A stretch of DNA of 64,000 nucleotides from positions 3,281,001-3,345,000 of the forward strand of contig NZ_CP150918.1 of assembly GCF_039908635.1 (NCBI RefSeq), read 5' to 3'. A program made the position numbers and the translations under genes. This DNA comes from Pseudomonas purpurea (lineage in GTDB: Bacteria; Pseudomonadota; Gammaproteobacteria; Pseudomonadales; Pseudomonadaceae). Below the pieces are notes generated by a model. That model did not search any database, was not told the DNA's origin, and saw only the letters and a list, made by a program, of their open reading frames with translations. Positions 45,249-55,912 of the stretch are shown here, piece by piece (positions within the stretch are counted from its first letter, which is position 1; each line of letters starts with the position of its first letter).

Positions 45249-48200
45249 GCCGCCACCTCGACCGGCGTATCGAAGGCCCGCGCAACGGCATTCACCTGCG
45301 GACTTTCCATGCAGGTGAAGTGATCCCCCGGCACGTCCACCACCCGCAATTCGCCCAGGCACAGGGCCTGCCAATAGGCGCTCATGTCCCGGTGCATGCC
45401 CGGCAGGACCTGGACTTCGCCGCTCTGGCGAATGAACAGCATGTCGCCGTCATACGGTGTGGCCTCGTGCAACGCGACCGCCGCCAGGCTGTGGCGCAAC
45501 ACTTCAAGTTGCTCGTGCAACCAGGTGAGGTCGCTGAGTTGCGAGCCGGCGTGGCGCATCTGCCCGGCAATCGCCTGCAAGCGTTGCTCGCGGGTCTTGC
45601 GTGCCAGCTGCCGCAGGCAGGCCAGCGCCGCCGCACTCTGCGGCTCATCGCTCAGGGCCAGCAACGAACCTTGCGGCACGCGCCCCGGTGTGTGTTGCAG
45701 CACCCGGCTGATGGCCCGCTCCATGGATTGCTCATCGGCGGGGTAACCCAACGCCTGCGGATCGGCCTGCATGACCCGGGCAAATACATACTCGGCGAGC
45801 AGGTCGTCCTCGATCATGAACGGCACCCGGTAGCTGCTGATCACCGCCAGTTGCACCACCTCAATCGAACGGGCACGCAGGCAGGTCGCCAGTTCCGTGG
45901 CCAGCAGGCCACCCAGGCAATAACCGACGATGCTCACCTGCTGACGGCCCTCGGCCTGCAAGGTGTCGGCATAGCGTTCGGCCAATTGCCGAATCGCCGT
46001 GGCCGGTGCCAGCGCCAGGTAAGCAGGCACATCGTTGAGCACCAGCCCTTCCAGCGGCGCCTCTTCGCCGAGCGCGGCGAACAACGCCCGGTACGGTGCC
46101 AGGGTGCCGCTGCCGTCGTGAACGAAAATCCGCGTCAAGCCCTGGGCTTCGTCGCGTATGCGCACCAATGGCGAACCGCTGGCCGAGTCGTCCTGCTGCT
46201 GACGGAGGTAGTCGGCCAGCGCCGCCACCGTTGGCTGATTGATCAACTGACGCAGCAAATCACCCCACGGTACCTGCCGCGCCTGCGGCAAGCGTTCGCG
46301 TATACGACCGACCACTTGCGCCACCAACAGTGAGTCGCCACCGAGTTCGAAGAAGCCCTGATCACGCCCCACTGCCGGTGCCCGTAGCAACTCCTGCCAG
46401 ATTGCGGCGATGCTGCGTTCCAGTTCATCGACCGGCGCCGCACCGCTGCTGACTGACTGCTCCGGCCCGGCCAGGCCCAGGCTGGCGAGTGCCGAACGGT
46501 CGACCTTGCCGTTGGCCGTCAGCGGCATGTCATCGAGCACCAGCCATTCGGCGGGCACCATGTAGTCCGGCAATTGCAGGCTCAGGTGATCGCGCATCTG
46601 CGTGGCGTCGAGGGTTTCGCGGTCGCTTTTGAACCGCGCAATGAACAGGTGCTGGCCGATGTCCGACATCGCATCCTGCGCCGCTGGCAGGCACAACGGC
46701 GTATCGGCCCCGGCGTCGGACAACAACTGTTGCCACTGCTCACGACGGATGAACGTGGTGTCCTGCTCCAAGCGGAAGTCTTCGAACGCGGTCAGGCCTT
46801 CCTTGAATTCCATGGACGCCATGATCTGGTAGGTGTCACGCGTGGCCTCGATAAAGATCAGCCAGCCACCGGGCGCGAGCATTTCCCGCAGCCGCGCCAG
46901 CACCTTGGCGGCGTGACGCGAGTTGTGCAGCACGTTGGCGCACAGGATCACATCCAGCGAGTTGGCCGCAATGCCCTGGCTCCAGTGATCCTGGTTGAGG
47001 TCGAACAGGCCGAAGCTGACCCACGGGAACCCGGCGAAATGCTCGCGGGCCTCGTTGAGGAAAAACTGCGACAGGTCGGTGAAATGGTACTCCACGTTCA
47101 AGCCGTCCAGCGCGGGAATCAGGTCGGCACTGGTGCCACCGACCCCGGCGCCGATTTCCAGCAGCCGCAACGGTTGGCCGGGCGGACGCAGCCGGGCGAT
47201 TTCCTGCACCGCCGCACACACTGCCTGATTCAAGTACTGGCTGATGAGGTTCTTGCGGTACGCACCTTCGGCCGTGTCGGTGCGCCCTTCGGGGAACAGC
47301 AGGTGCAGCGGGTCAAGTCGATCGCTCATCAGGGCCGGCAAATGCTCCTGGCTTTCGCGCAGGTAACGCAGGACTTCCGCGCCCCAACCGACTACCGCAT
47401 CCAGTGCATCAATGCGTTGCCACAGCTGCTGATGTTCCGCACGTTCGGTGCGCAGGGAATGGTATTCACCAGTGCGCTCGTCGCGGTCGACCAAACCTTC
47501 GCGGTGCAACGCTTGCAACCAGCGGCGGATCAACCGTTCGTTGCGCGGCGCCACCTCGCAGGTCGCCATGATCTGCTCCAGGTCGTGGTGCGTACCGGGT
47601 TGTTCAAACAGGCCCGGACGCTGCAAGGCAATGCCCATGGACAACAGCGCTGCCCGTTCGACACACGCCGACATTTCACGAATGGCCGCATCGTCGAGCG
47701 CGCCTTTGACCCGCGCAGCCGCTGCGTTTACCCGTGCTTCCAGGTGTTCTGGCCAAGCCATCGGCGTGGTGCGGCGCACCGCCCGCAGGCAGGCTTGCAG
47801 ACGTCGATCCAGCGCGCCTTCGCCTTGCGCCACTACCACCGCCGACTCCACGTCGGGGTGGGCCAACAATGCACTTTCGACTTCCGCCAGTTCGATGCGA
47901 TGCCCACGCACCTTGACCTGGAAATCATCACGCCCCAGGAACTCAATCACCCCGCCAGCCTGATAACGACCCAGGTCGCCGGTGCGGTACAAGCGCTCGC
48001 CCGTTGCGGGATGCTCGACAAAGCGTTCGGCGGTTTTCTGCTCATCGCCCAGGTAACCCAGGGCAAGGCCTTCACCGGCGATGTACAACTCGCCCGCCAC
48101 GCCTTGCGGACGGTCGCGGCCCTGCTCGTCGAGCACCATGAACCGCTGGTTGGCCAACGGCATGCCATAGGGAATGCTGCGCCATTGCGGGTCGACTTCG

Positions 48201-50674
48201 GGGATCGGGTAGTAGATCGACCAGATCGCCGCTTCCGTCGCGCCGCCCAGGCTGATGAGTTGCAGGCGCGGGATCAGCGCTGCCATTTCCGCCGGCAGGT
48301 TCAGCGGGATCCAGTCACCCGACAGCAAGGCCAGGCGCAGACTTTTTGGTGTGGCCTGTGGGACCGCTTGCAGGTAATGCGCGAGCATCTGCAACTGCGC
48401 CGGCACCGAGTTCCACAACGTGACGCCGTGGCGGGCGGCACAATCGGCCCAGTGGGACGGATCGGCGCGGCGTTGCGGGTCCGGCAGCACCAATGCGCCG
48501 CCCACCGCCAACAGGCCGAAGATGTCATACACCGACAGGTCGAAGCCGAGGCTGGCCAGCGCCAGAACCCGATCATCACGGTGGATGGCAAACCGCTGGT
48601 TGATGTCCACCACCGTGTTCAACGCGGCGCGATGGCTGATCATCACGCCTTTGGGAATACCGGTGGAACCCGAGGTATAGATCACGTAGGCGAGTTGTTG
48701 CGGATCGACGACGGGCGTCGGCAACTCAACACTCGCGGTAGCCGGCAACTGGTCGACGTACACCACTTGCGTCACGCGGGCCGGCCAGCTCAGGTGCTCT
48801 CTCAGCCACGACTGACTGACGACCCGAGTGACCTCGGCGTTGTCCAGGATCAACCCGCGACGCGCCTCGGGCTGGTTGGTGTCCAGCGGCAAGTACGCCG
48901 CGCCGGCCCGCAGAATCCCGAGCACCGCCACCACTTGTTCGATGCCCTTATCCATGCACACCGCCACCCGTTCACCGGGTTGGCAACCGTCGGCCAGCAG
49001 CGCCTGGGCCAGTGCTTCGGCACGTCCGGCCAGCGCGGCGTAACTGAGTTGGCGTTCGCCCTGAATCACCGCGATGCGCTGCGGTTCGGCCGCCGCCTGA
49101 CGCCAGAACGGCTCATGCAGCAGCCCCTCGGGCATCGGCGCCACGGTGTGATTCACCAGTTCGCGCTCCAGCCGTTGTTGCGCCGGCAGCTCGATGCAGT
49201 TTTCCAGGGTCCAGGCCGAAGGCTCACGGGCCAGGCGTTTGAGCAGGCGTTCGAAGGTGTCGAACATCGCGTCGAGCATCGACTCGCTCAACACGCCTTC
49301 GCGGATGTCCCAGTTGATCGCCAGTGCATTGTCGCGCTCGCTGACCTGGCAATCGATCAGCACTTGCGGGGTCTGGCTGATGCCCTGCACCAGCTCGGCG
49401 CCCGGCATGAAGGCACCGCCACCACTTTCACCGCCCGCGCCCAGGGTGCTGGTGAAGGCATACGGCATCAGCGCCGCTTCGCGGCCTTTGCGTCGGGCCA
49501 GTTCACGCAGCACTTCAATACCGGAACACAAGCGGTGGTCCATGTCCTGCCAGAGGCGTTCCTGCAAACGTTGGGTGCGCTGGGCAAAGCTGCCGCCCTG
49601 GGCGGTGTGGACTTCCAGCAGTTCCACGGAACTGAAATCCCCCACCAACCGGTCGACTTGCGGGTGCAAGGACAAGCGATTGAGCAATGTCAGGCTCAGG
49701 CAGAAATGCCCACGGCGACTCCACAGCGCGAGGGTTTCGGCGTAGCAAGCCAGCACCGCGGCAGACACGCCGACGCCCGCATCGGCGGCGTTCAGGCGCA
49801 ACGCGTTGTAATCCCGTGCTTCGAGGGCGAACGCCCGACGACTGAAATGCGGCCCGGTGGGCTCGCCCAACAGCGGCAACTCCGGCGCGCCCGGCAACTC
49901 GTCCATGCGCGCCCACCAATACTGGCGATCACGCTGATAACGCGGTTGTTCGCGCAAACGACGCTCACCCAGCACGTAGTCGCGGAAGGTGATTTCCGCC
50001 GGTGCCGGCAGCGTCTCGCCACGGTATACCCGCTGCAATTCGGCCAGCAGCATGCGCACGCTCTGGTAGTCGCACACCAGCAAGTCCACCGAGACGTGCA
50101 AGCGCGATTCTTCAAGGCCCTGGCTGATGTTCAGTTCGATCAGCGGCCATTGATCGGGCGCTGCCCGGCGCAATTCCATCCGCGAACGCATGGCCGCCAG
50201 CGCGCTGCCGTCGTCTTCGCGCAGGTCATACACCGACACGCTGTAATGCGGCACCTGAGGCAGGATGCGCTGGTAACCGTCCTCCAGCACCACGGCGCGA
50301 AGCATGTCATGCCGGGCGATCAGTTGGTTCCAGGCACGCTCCATGCGCGCCGGGTCGAGGTCCTTGAGGGCGAATTCCAGATAACCGTGGCACGCCACCC
50401 CGCCATAACTGAACGCGCCCGTGCGGCCCATCAGGTACGCGGCTTGCACATCGGTCAGCGGAAAGGGTTCGGAGCGTGCCGACTGATCGGCCTTCACCGT
50501 CGGCATGCGGTTGTCGGCCAAGGCTTGCAGCAGGGCCTGCTTGTGCTCGCGCAGCTGTTGCAACCGCGCATCGTCCATCACGCCTGCGGGGGCCCGGTAA
50601 CGCAGGCTGCCCTGCTCTTCCCAGAGTTCCACGCCCAGTTCTTCCAGTTCCTGTTGCAGTTTGAGCAGTGTCAT
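45245..50674 (-). CDS. pchF: Pyochelin synthetase PchF, NRPS Cy-A(MT)-PCP-TE (1809 aa)
   Basis: Adds the second cysteine, cyclises, N-methylates and releases the product. Domains: Cy (about 70-500, motif DLLVCDYQS near 200 replacing HHxxxDG), A (about 520-1030, YTSGSTGIPKG near 668, TGDLGRYQAGGVIEFLGRDD), N-methyltransferase (about 1150-1350, LLEIGAGVGGTSADL near 1172), PCP (FFELGGDSLLVAQ near 1445) and TE (about 1500-1800). The TE nucleophile elbow reads GYCLGG near 1583, Cys where Ser is common. Length equals P. aeruginosa PchF. Overlaps pchE and pchK by 4 bases. Confidence 0.95.
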   Translation of the reverse strand: MTLLKLQQELEELGVELWEEQGSLRYRAPAGVMDDARLQQLREHKQALLQALADNRMPTVKADQSARSEPFPLTDVQAAYLMGRTGAFSYGGVACHGYLEFALKDLDPARMERAWNQLIARHDMLRAVVLEDGYQRILPQVPHYSVSVYDLREDDGSALAAMRSRMELRRAAPDQWPLIELNISQGLEESRLHVSVDLLVCDYQSVRMLLAELQRVYRGETLPAPAEITFRDYVLGERRLREQPRYQRDRQYWWARMDELPGAPELPLLGEPTGPHFSRRAFALEARDYNALRLNAADAGVGVSAAVLACYAETLALWSRRGHFCLSLTLLNRLSLHPQVDRLVGDFSSVELLEVHTAQGGSFAQRTQRLQERLWQDMDHRLCSGIEVLRELARRKGREAALMPYAFTSTLGAGGESGGGAFMPGAELVQGISQTPQVLIDCQVSERDNALAINWDIREGVLSESMLDAMFDTFERLLKRLAREPSAWTLENCIELPAQQRLERELVNHTVAPMPEGLLHEPFWRQAAAEPQRIAVIQGERQLSYAALAGRAEALAQALLADGCQPGERVAVCMDKGIEQVVAVLGILRAGAAYLPLDTNQPEARRGLILDNAEVTRVVSQSWLREHLSWPARVTQVVYVDQLPATASVELPTPVVDPQQLAYVIYTSGSTGIPKGVMISHRAALNTVVDINQRFAIHRDDRVLALASLGFDLSVYDIFGLLAVGGALVLPDPQRRADPSHWADCAARHGVTLWNSVPAQLQMLAHYLQAVPQATPKSLRLALLSGDWIPLNLPAEMAALIPRLQLISLGGATEAAIWSIYYPIPEVDPQWRSIPYGMPLANQRFMVLDEQGRDRPQGVAGELYIAGEGLALGYLGDEQKTAERFVEHPATGERLYRTGDLGRYQAGGVIEFLGRDDFQVKVRGHRIELAEVESALLAHPDVESAVVVAQGEGALDRRLQACLRAVRRTTPMAWPEHLEARVNAAAARVKGALDDAAIREMSACVERAALLSMGIALQRPGLFEQPGTHHDLEQIMATCEVAPRNERLIRRWLQALHREGLVDRDERTGEYHSLRTERAEHQQLWQRIDALDAVVGWGAEVLRYLRESQEHLPALMSDRLDPLHLLFPEGRTDTAEGAYRKNLISQYLNQAVCAAVQEIARLRPPGQPLRLLEIGAGVGGTSADLIPALDGLNVEYHFTDLSQFFLNEAREHFAGFPWVSFGLFDLNQDHWSQGIAANSLDVILCANVLHNSRHAAKVLARLREMLAPGGWLIFIEATRDTYQIMASMEFKEGLTAFEDFRLEQDTTFIRREQWQQLLSDAGADTPLCLPAAQDAMSDIGQHLFIARFKSDRETLDATQMRDHLSLQLPDYMVPAEWLVLDDMPLTANGKVDRSALASLGLAGPEQSVSSGAAPVDELERSIAAIWQELLRAPAVGRDQGFFELGGDSLLVAQVVGRIRERLPQARQVPWGDLLRQLINQPTVAALADYLRQQQDDSASGSPLVRIRDEAQGLTRIFVHDGSGTLAPYRALFAALGEEAPLEGLVLNDVPAYLALAPATAIRQLAERYADTLQAEGRQQVSIVGYCLGGLLATELATCLRARSIEVVQLAVISSYRVPFMIEDDLLAEYVFARVMQADPQALGYPADEQSMERAISRVLQHTPGRVPQGSLLALSDEPQSAAALACLRQLARKTREQRLQAIAGQMRHAGSQLSDLTWLHEQLEVLRHSLAAVALHEATPYDGDMLFIRQSGEVQVLPGMHRDMSAYWQALCLGELRVVDVPGDHFTCMESPQVNAVARAFDTPVEVAA

Positions 50675-53600
50675 AGCGCACCTTCCACCATTGCATTCTG
50701 ATTGGCGCGGCCGTGTTCCCGGTGCGTGGCGATCAATTGCGCCTGCCGGGCCACGGTGGCCGCGTTGAAAAAGTCTTTGAGTGACAGTTCAAGGTTGAAC
50801 TGCCGGGCGATTCGTTCGATCAACCGGGCGGCCAGCAGGCTGTTGCCGCCCAGGGCAAAGAAGCCTTGGTGACGCCCCAGCGACGGGACGTCGAGGATCT
50901 CGCGCCAGAGTTCGGCCACCGCCTGTTCCCATTCGCCCTGCGGGGCTTCGCCGGCCTGGGGCGTTGCGCCGCGACGCTGCTCGGAAAGCATCCAGAGCAA
51001 CGCGGCGCGGTCGACCTTGCCGTTGGCGCTCAGCGGCAATTGCGGCAACGTCAGCCAGGTGTCGGGCAACATGTGCTCAGGCAACGACTCGCCCAGCCAT
51101 TGGCGCATGGCGCTGCATTCGGGCAGGTCCGCTCCTTGATGAGCGACCAGCACCGCCGCCAGTTGCGCGGTTGCGCCCGGCAACACCAGGCTCACGGCAC
51201 GGGCAACGGCGGGATGCCGCTCCAGCGCCACATCGATTTCACTCAACTCGATTCGATAGCCACGGACCTTGACCTGCTGGTCCAGCCGTCCGAGAAATTC
51301 CAGGGTGCCGTCCGGCCAGTAGCGGCCCTGATCGCCGGTGCGATACCAACGCTGGCCGGCGTCCTCGACAAATCGCTGGGCGCTGAGCGAGTCCAGGCCG
51401 CGATACCCCAGCGCAACGCCTGCGCCGCCAATCCACAACTCGCCCGCCACCCAATCCGGACAGTCGCGGCCCAACGCATCGACCACTCGATAGCACTGGT
51501 TTTCCAGCGGTCGGCCATAAGGCACCGAACGCCACGCGGCCGGGACGTCGTGCACTTCCTGGGCGTTCGACCAGATGGCCGCTTCGGTCGCACCGCCGAG
51601 GGCGATAAACCGGCAATCGGCCGACGCGCAGTGGCGCAAGCGCTGCGGCAGGTCCAGGCCGACCCAATCCCCGGACACCATGGCCAGGCGCAACGACGAC
51701 AATGCCTGCGGTTCACGCACTTGCAAGGTGAGCATGTCGAGCAACGCCGGCACCGAGTTCCACAGCGTCACGTGGTGCTGCTGGATCAGCTCAAGCCACT
51801 GCCCAGGTTCCTTGCGCTGTGCATCCGCCGGCAGCACCAGCGCACCGCCGACCGTCAGCACGCCGAACAGGTCATACACCGACAGGTCGAAATCCAGCGC
51901 CGAGACGCCCAGCACCCGATCACGGGCGCCGACCTCGTAGCGTTGGTTGATGGCGTCGATGGTGTTCATCGCGGCCTGATGGGTGATCTCCACACCCTTG
52001 GGTTCACCGGTGGTGCCCGAGGTGAAAGTCACATAGGCCAACGCCTCCGGGGCGACGGACACTTCCCGTGGCAACGGCGCATAACGCTGAGCCAGGGTCA
52101 GGTCGATCACTTGCAGATCGGCCAGCCACACGCCGCGATCACGGTGTTGACGATCAGTCACCACCACGCGCACCCCGGCGCGCTGGTAGATCGCGTCGCG
52201 GCGCGCGGGTGGCTGCTCGATCCCCACCGGCACATACGCGGCGCCGAGCGCCAGCACAGCCAGCACCGCAATCACTTGATCCCGGCCCTTGGGCAACGTA
52301 ATCGCAACCGTGTCGGCACGCCGCACGCCCCACTCACTCAACGCGCCGGCCAGTTGCAAGGCCCGCGTGGACAGCTCGGCGTAACTCAGTGTTCCCTGAT
52401 CACAGATCAGCGCAACACGTTCCGGGTGCCGGTGAGCCTGCTCGAAGAAACCGGCATGAAGCACGCCCGCCGCCCACTCGACGCGAGTGTCGTTAGCCTG
52501 TTGGCGAACCTGTTGCTGTGCCGCTGGCAGCGGCAAGGGCGGCTGTTGGGTCCAGTCATTGGCGCAGAGCCACAGCAGCAGGTGTTGATAGCCCTCGAAC
52601 ATGGCGTCGAGTACGCCCTCGGGAAACAAACCGTCGACGGCGTCCCAATTCAGCAACAAGCCGTCTTCCAGCGGATAGCTTTGGTGGTCAAGCCACACTT
52701 GTGGCGTCTGCGACAACGCCCAGCCTTGCCGGCCCAGGTGTTCGCGGCACGTGGGCTCGACGAAACTCGGCCCCAGGTTGCAGGCGAACACCACCGGCGC
52801 ACCCTGACCACCGCCCTGGCGAACCCGCGACAGTTCACGCAACACCTCGACACCCGGCCAGGCGCTGTGGGCGATGTCCTGATGCAGCTGCGCCTGCACG
52901 GCCTGCGCCTGGGCGCTGAAACTGTGGGCCTGACGCAGGTCGACTTCCAGCAGCACCAAATTGGAGAAGTCTGCCACCAGGTCCGGGACGCACGGGTGCA
53001 GTTCCTGACGGTTGAACAAGGGCACGTTCAGCACGAACCGCTGATGAGTGCTCCAGCGTCCCAGCACCTGGCTATAGGCGCAGGCCAGCACGCTGGCCAG
53101 GGTCAAGCCGTGTTGGCGGGCGCGGCTTTCCAGTGCCTGCAACTGCTCGCCGCCAAGCTGCATCGCCAGCCGCCGAAAACGCGGCGTGCCCAGTTGCTGC
53201 GGCTCTTGGGCCAGGGGCAGTTGCGGCCCGTCCGGCAAATCTTCCAGGCGTTGCAGCCAGTAGTCCCGTGCCTTGTCCAGTTCAGGCGCACGGGCGGCGC
53301 GCTCGGCACCGAGGTAGCGCGCAAAGTCCCACTCCAGCGCTGGCAGCGTGGCCTCCTGGCCGGTATAGAACGCCGCCAGATCGCGCAACATCACCCGAAT
53401 GCTCAGCACATCGGCGACCAGCAGGTCGATGTTCAGGTGCAGGCGCGTCTGGCCATTCGGCAACAGGCTCAGTTGTACATCGAAGACTTCCCCGGCCGCC
53501 ACGTTCAGGCAACGTTGGGCCAATGCCACGCGGGTGTTCAGCAGCGCCTCAGCGACCGCGTACTCGTCGAACAACTGAAGGTCATGCACGGTCAAGCCCG

Positions 53601-54156
53601 GCCATGGGCTCTGCGGTAGGATGCGTTGGTAGGCGTCGCTGAGGAAACACACCCTGAGCATCGAATGCCGCTGGCACAGGCTGCGCACGGCGCGCTCCAG
53701 TCGCGGCGCATCAACGTCGCGACCATCGAGTTCCTGATACAGGTGACAACCGACACCGCCCAGCGCCATCGCCGGGTCACGACCAAACCAATAGGCCTGT
53801 TGCAAGGGGGTCAAGGCAAAGTCGCTAGTGGACTCGACCGGCGTGATGACCGGCAGCGGCTGGTCGGGCTGGCGGGACGCAATCAGCGCCCACCAGGCAT
53901 CCAGCGTGGGGTGCTCGATCAGTTCGGCAAAACTCACCTGCACGCCTTCACGGCCAAGCAAGGCCGGCAGGCGCATGATGCTGACGGAATCGAGCCCCTG
54001 CTCGATCAGCGAGGCACCGGGTTCAAGGTCCTCGGGGTCATAGTTCAACAGGTCGGCGATGCCTTGGCACAGGCCCTCGATACTCTGGCTCAGACCACGG
54101 GTGGCCGGGTCGCAACCGGGAGGATGAACGCGTGCCAGTGATGGGTTATCGATCAT
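50671..54156 (-). CDS. pchE: Synthetase PchE, NRPS ArCP-Cy-A-PCP without epimerase (1161 aa)
   Basis: Loads salicylate on an N-terminal aryl carrier (EQGLDSVSIMRLPALL, Ser near 57), condenses and cyclises with cysteine. Cy motif DLLVADVLS near 247, A domain with FTSGTTGEPKGVEITH near 712 and GDQGRYWPDGTLEFLGRLDQ, PCP FFALGGNSLLAARL near 1102. P. aeruginosa PchE (about 1438 aa) carries an epimerase inserted in the A domain; here the A domain is uninterrupted and the protein about 280 residues shorter, as in enantio-pyochelin producers. ATG 54156 gives MIDNPSLARVHPPG after AAGGA. Confidence 0.95.
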   Translation of the reverse strand: MIDNPSLARVHPPGCDPATRGLSQSIEGLCQGIADLLNYDPEDLEPGASLIEQGLDSVSIMRLPALLGREGVQVSFAELIEHPTLDAWWALIASRQPDQPLPVITPVESTSDFALTPLQQAYWFGRDPAMALGGVGCHLYQELDGRDVDAPRLERAVRSLCQRHSMLRVCFLSDAYQRILPQSPWPGLTVHDLQLFDEYAVAEALLNTRVALAQRCLNVAAGEVFDVQLSLLPNGQTRLHLNIDLLVADVLSIRVMLRDLAAFYTGQEATLPALEWDFARYLGAERAARAPELDKARDYWLQRLEDLPDGPQLPLAQEPQQLGTPRFRRLAMQLGGEQLQALESRARQHGLTLASVLACAYSQVLGRWSTHQRFVLNVPLFNRQELHPCVPDLVADFSNLVLLEVDLRQAHSFSAQAQAVQAQLHQDIAHSAWPGVEVLRELSRVRQGGGQGAPVVFACNLGPSFVEPTCREHLGRQGWALSQTPQVWLDHQSYPLEDGLLLNWDAVDGLFPEGVLDAMFEGYQHLLLWLCANDWTQQPPLPLPAAQQQVRQQANDTRVEWAAGVLHAGFFEQAHRHPERVALICDQGTLSYAELSTRALQLAGALSEWGVRRADTVAITLPKGRDQVIAVLAVLALGAAYVPVGIEQPPARRDAIYQRAGVRVVVTDRQHRDRGVWLADLQVIDLTLAQRYAPLPREVSVAPEALAYVTFTSGTTGEPKGVEITHQAAMNTIDAINQRYEVGARDRVLGVSALDFDLSVYDLFGVLTVGGALVLPADAQRKEPGQWLELIQQHHVTLWNSVPALLDMLTLQVREPQALSSLRLAMVSGDWVGLDLPQRLRHCASADCRFIALGGATEAAIWSNAQEVHDVPAAWRSVPYGRPLENQCYRVVDALGRDCPDWVAGELWIGGAGVALGYRGLDSLSAQRFVEDAGQRWYRTGDQGRYWPDGTLEFLGRLDQQVKVRGYRIELSEIDVALERHPAVARAVSLVLPGATAQLAAVLVAHQGADLPECSAMRQWLGESLPEHMLPDTWLTLPQLPLSANGKVDRAALLWMLSEQRRGATPQAGEAPQGEWEQAVAELWREILDVPSLGRHQGFFALGGNSLLAARLIERIARQFNLELSLKDFFNAATVARQAQLIATHREHGRANQNAMVEGAL

Positions 54157-55912
54157 GGTGGACGATCCTTTGGGATACGGGAGAGGCTTCACGCAAGCGC
54201 CAGCGGTTGACCGCTTCACGCTCGTGGAACAGGTCGCGATAACGGCCGGGGGCCGCCATCAATTGGCTGTGGGTACCGCGCTGGAGCAGGAGCCCCTGAT
54301 CCAGCAGGAAAATCTGGTCGGCATACGGCGCCAGCGTCGGTTTATGGGTCACCAGCAACACGGTGTGGCGTTGCGACAGTTGCAACAGCGTGCGGTTGAC
54401 TTGGGCTTCGCTGGCCGCATCGAGGGCGGCGGTCGGTTCGTCGAGCAGGATCAGCGGCGCGTCCTTGAGTAGCACCCGCGCCAATGCCAGGCATTGACGT
54501 TCGCCTCCCGACAGGCTGACGCCGCCGTCGCCCAGGCGGGTTTGCCAACCTTGCGGCAAACGCTGGGCCACCCGGTCCAGGCCGGTGGCGCGCGCGGCCT
54601 CGAAGAGCTGCGCCTGCCGGGCCTCGGGACAGCCCAGGCGGAGGTTTTCGAGCAAGGTGCCGGCCAGCGGCGGGCAGTCCTGAAACATCAGGGCCATCGT
54701 CCCGTCACGCTCCGTGGCCGAGAGTTCCCGCAGGTCGACCCCGCCCACCCGAATGGCGCCCGCGCTGACGTCACTGAAGCGGGCGATCAGCCGCAGCAGG
54801 CTCGACTTGCCGGAGCCGGAGGCTCCCACCAACAGGTTCAGCGAGCCCTCGCGCAGTTCAAGATTGATCCCTTCGAGTACCTGATTGCCGTTGCGCAGCA
54901 ACGCCACCTCGTCCACTTCGACGTGATGCCCTTGGGCTTGGCGCGGCTGCGACGGTTCGGGCAATGGCGCGATGTTGAGCAAGTGACGCAAGCGGTTCAG
55001 GCCATGCCGGGTCTGGCGCAGGGTGGTGCCGAGGTTGACCAGCGCACTCATCGGTTCCACCAGGCTGGTGGCCAGAATCGCCAGCGCCAGGTATTGCGCC
55101 GCGCCCAGGGTGCCACCCAGCACCGCATACAATCCGCAGAGCAACATCGCGGTGTAGCTCGCCTGCAACACCAGCGCTAATCCGAGTGCGGCGGGAAAGG
55201 TGCGCCAATGGGCACGACGCTGAGTCCGGCGTTGTTCCTGGAGCGCCTCGGCGAGCAGGGTGAAACCTTCGACGCTGCGCCCACTGGCGCGCAACAACGG
55301 TTGTTGGCGCAGAAACTCCAGGACCCGTGCCGCCGCCTCGTTGGCCGCCGCGTCACTGCGCTCCTCGGCCTGAGCGCCCCAGCTCACTCCCCAGCGATAG
55401 AACAGCCACAAAAACGGCACGCTGATCAGCGCCGCAAGGGCCATCGAACGATCGTAAAAACACAGCGCGACCAGCAACGCCAACGGCGTCAACAGCGCGT
55501 TGGCCATCGGCTGCAACAGGTGCGCCGGGGTGCTCATGATTTGCAGCACCGTGTGGGTGACCAAGCGATTGAGCTCGGCACTGCGACGCTCGACAAACCA
55601 CTCCAGCGGCAACTGCGCCAGCTTCTCGCCAATGCGCCGGTTCAGCGCTTGCGCCGCGCCCGCACCGGCGCGATAGCCCGCCAGTTGGGCGTGCCGCCGC
55701 AACCACAGGCACCCCAGCGCCATCAGTGCGAAACCCAGGACCCAGCCCCAGGTCCGGCGATTCACACCCTCGTCCAGCACGTGGGCGAAAGCCATCGGCA
55801 ACAACGCCAACGCCGCCCCTTGGGCCAGCGCACTGGCGGTCATGGCTGCCAAAGCGCGGCGCAACAGGCCTGCTTCGCGGGGTAGAAGACTGCTCAATAG
55901 TGCTCGGATCAT
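54146..55912 (-). CDS. pchI: ABC transporter PchI (TMD-NBD, 588 aa)
   Basis: Half-size ABC protein: membrane domain about 1-320 ([20 protein letters not shown] at the N-terminus) and NBD about 340-580 with Walker A GASGSGKSSLL near 366, signature LSGGERQCLALAR, Walker B LILLDEPTAALDAA and TLAPYADQIFLLDQG. Pairs with PchH; proposed to form an inner-membrane heterodimer, whose role in export or uptake of the siderophore is unsettled. Overlaps pchH by 4 bases and pchE by 11. Confidence 0.92.
   Translation of the reverse strand: MIRALLSSLLPREAGLLRRALAAMTASALAQGAALALLPMAFAHVLDEGVNRRTWGWVLGFALMALGCLWLRRHAQLAGYRAGAGAAQALNRRIGEKLAQLPLEWFVERRSAELNRLVTHTVLQIMSTPAHLLQPMANALLTPLALLVALCFYDRSMALAALISVPFLWLFYRWGVSWGAQAEERSDAAANEAAARVLEFLRQQPLLRASGRSVEGFTLLAEALQEQRRTQRRAHWRTFPAALGLALVLQASYTAMLLCGLYAVLGGTLGAAQYLALAILATSLVEPMSALVNLGTTLRQTRHGLNRLRHLLNIAPLPEPSQPRQAQGHHVEVDEVALLRNGNQVLEGINLELREGSLNLLVGASGSGKSSLLRLIARFSDVSAGAIRVGGVDLRELSATERDGTMALMFQDCPPLAGTLLENLRLGCPEARQAQLFEAARATGLDRVAQRLPQGWQTRLGDGGVSLSGGERQCLALARVLLKDAPLILLDEPTAALDAASEAQVNRTLLQLSQRHTVLLVTHKPTLAPYADQIFLLDQGLLLQRGTHSQLMAAPGRYRDLFHEREAVNRWRLREASPVSQRIVHHDR

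Noticed and set aside
46574..50701. Very long plus-strand open frame (1375 codons) opposite pchF
   Set aside because: High-GC shadow of the NRPS gene; His/Gln/Arg-rich, no domains, no ribosome site.
50866..53619. 917-codon plus-strand frame opposite pchE
   Set aside because: Shadow frame with the same low-complexity composition and no family motif.
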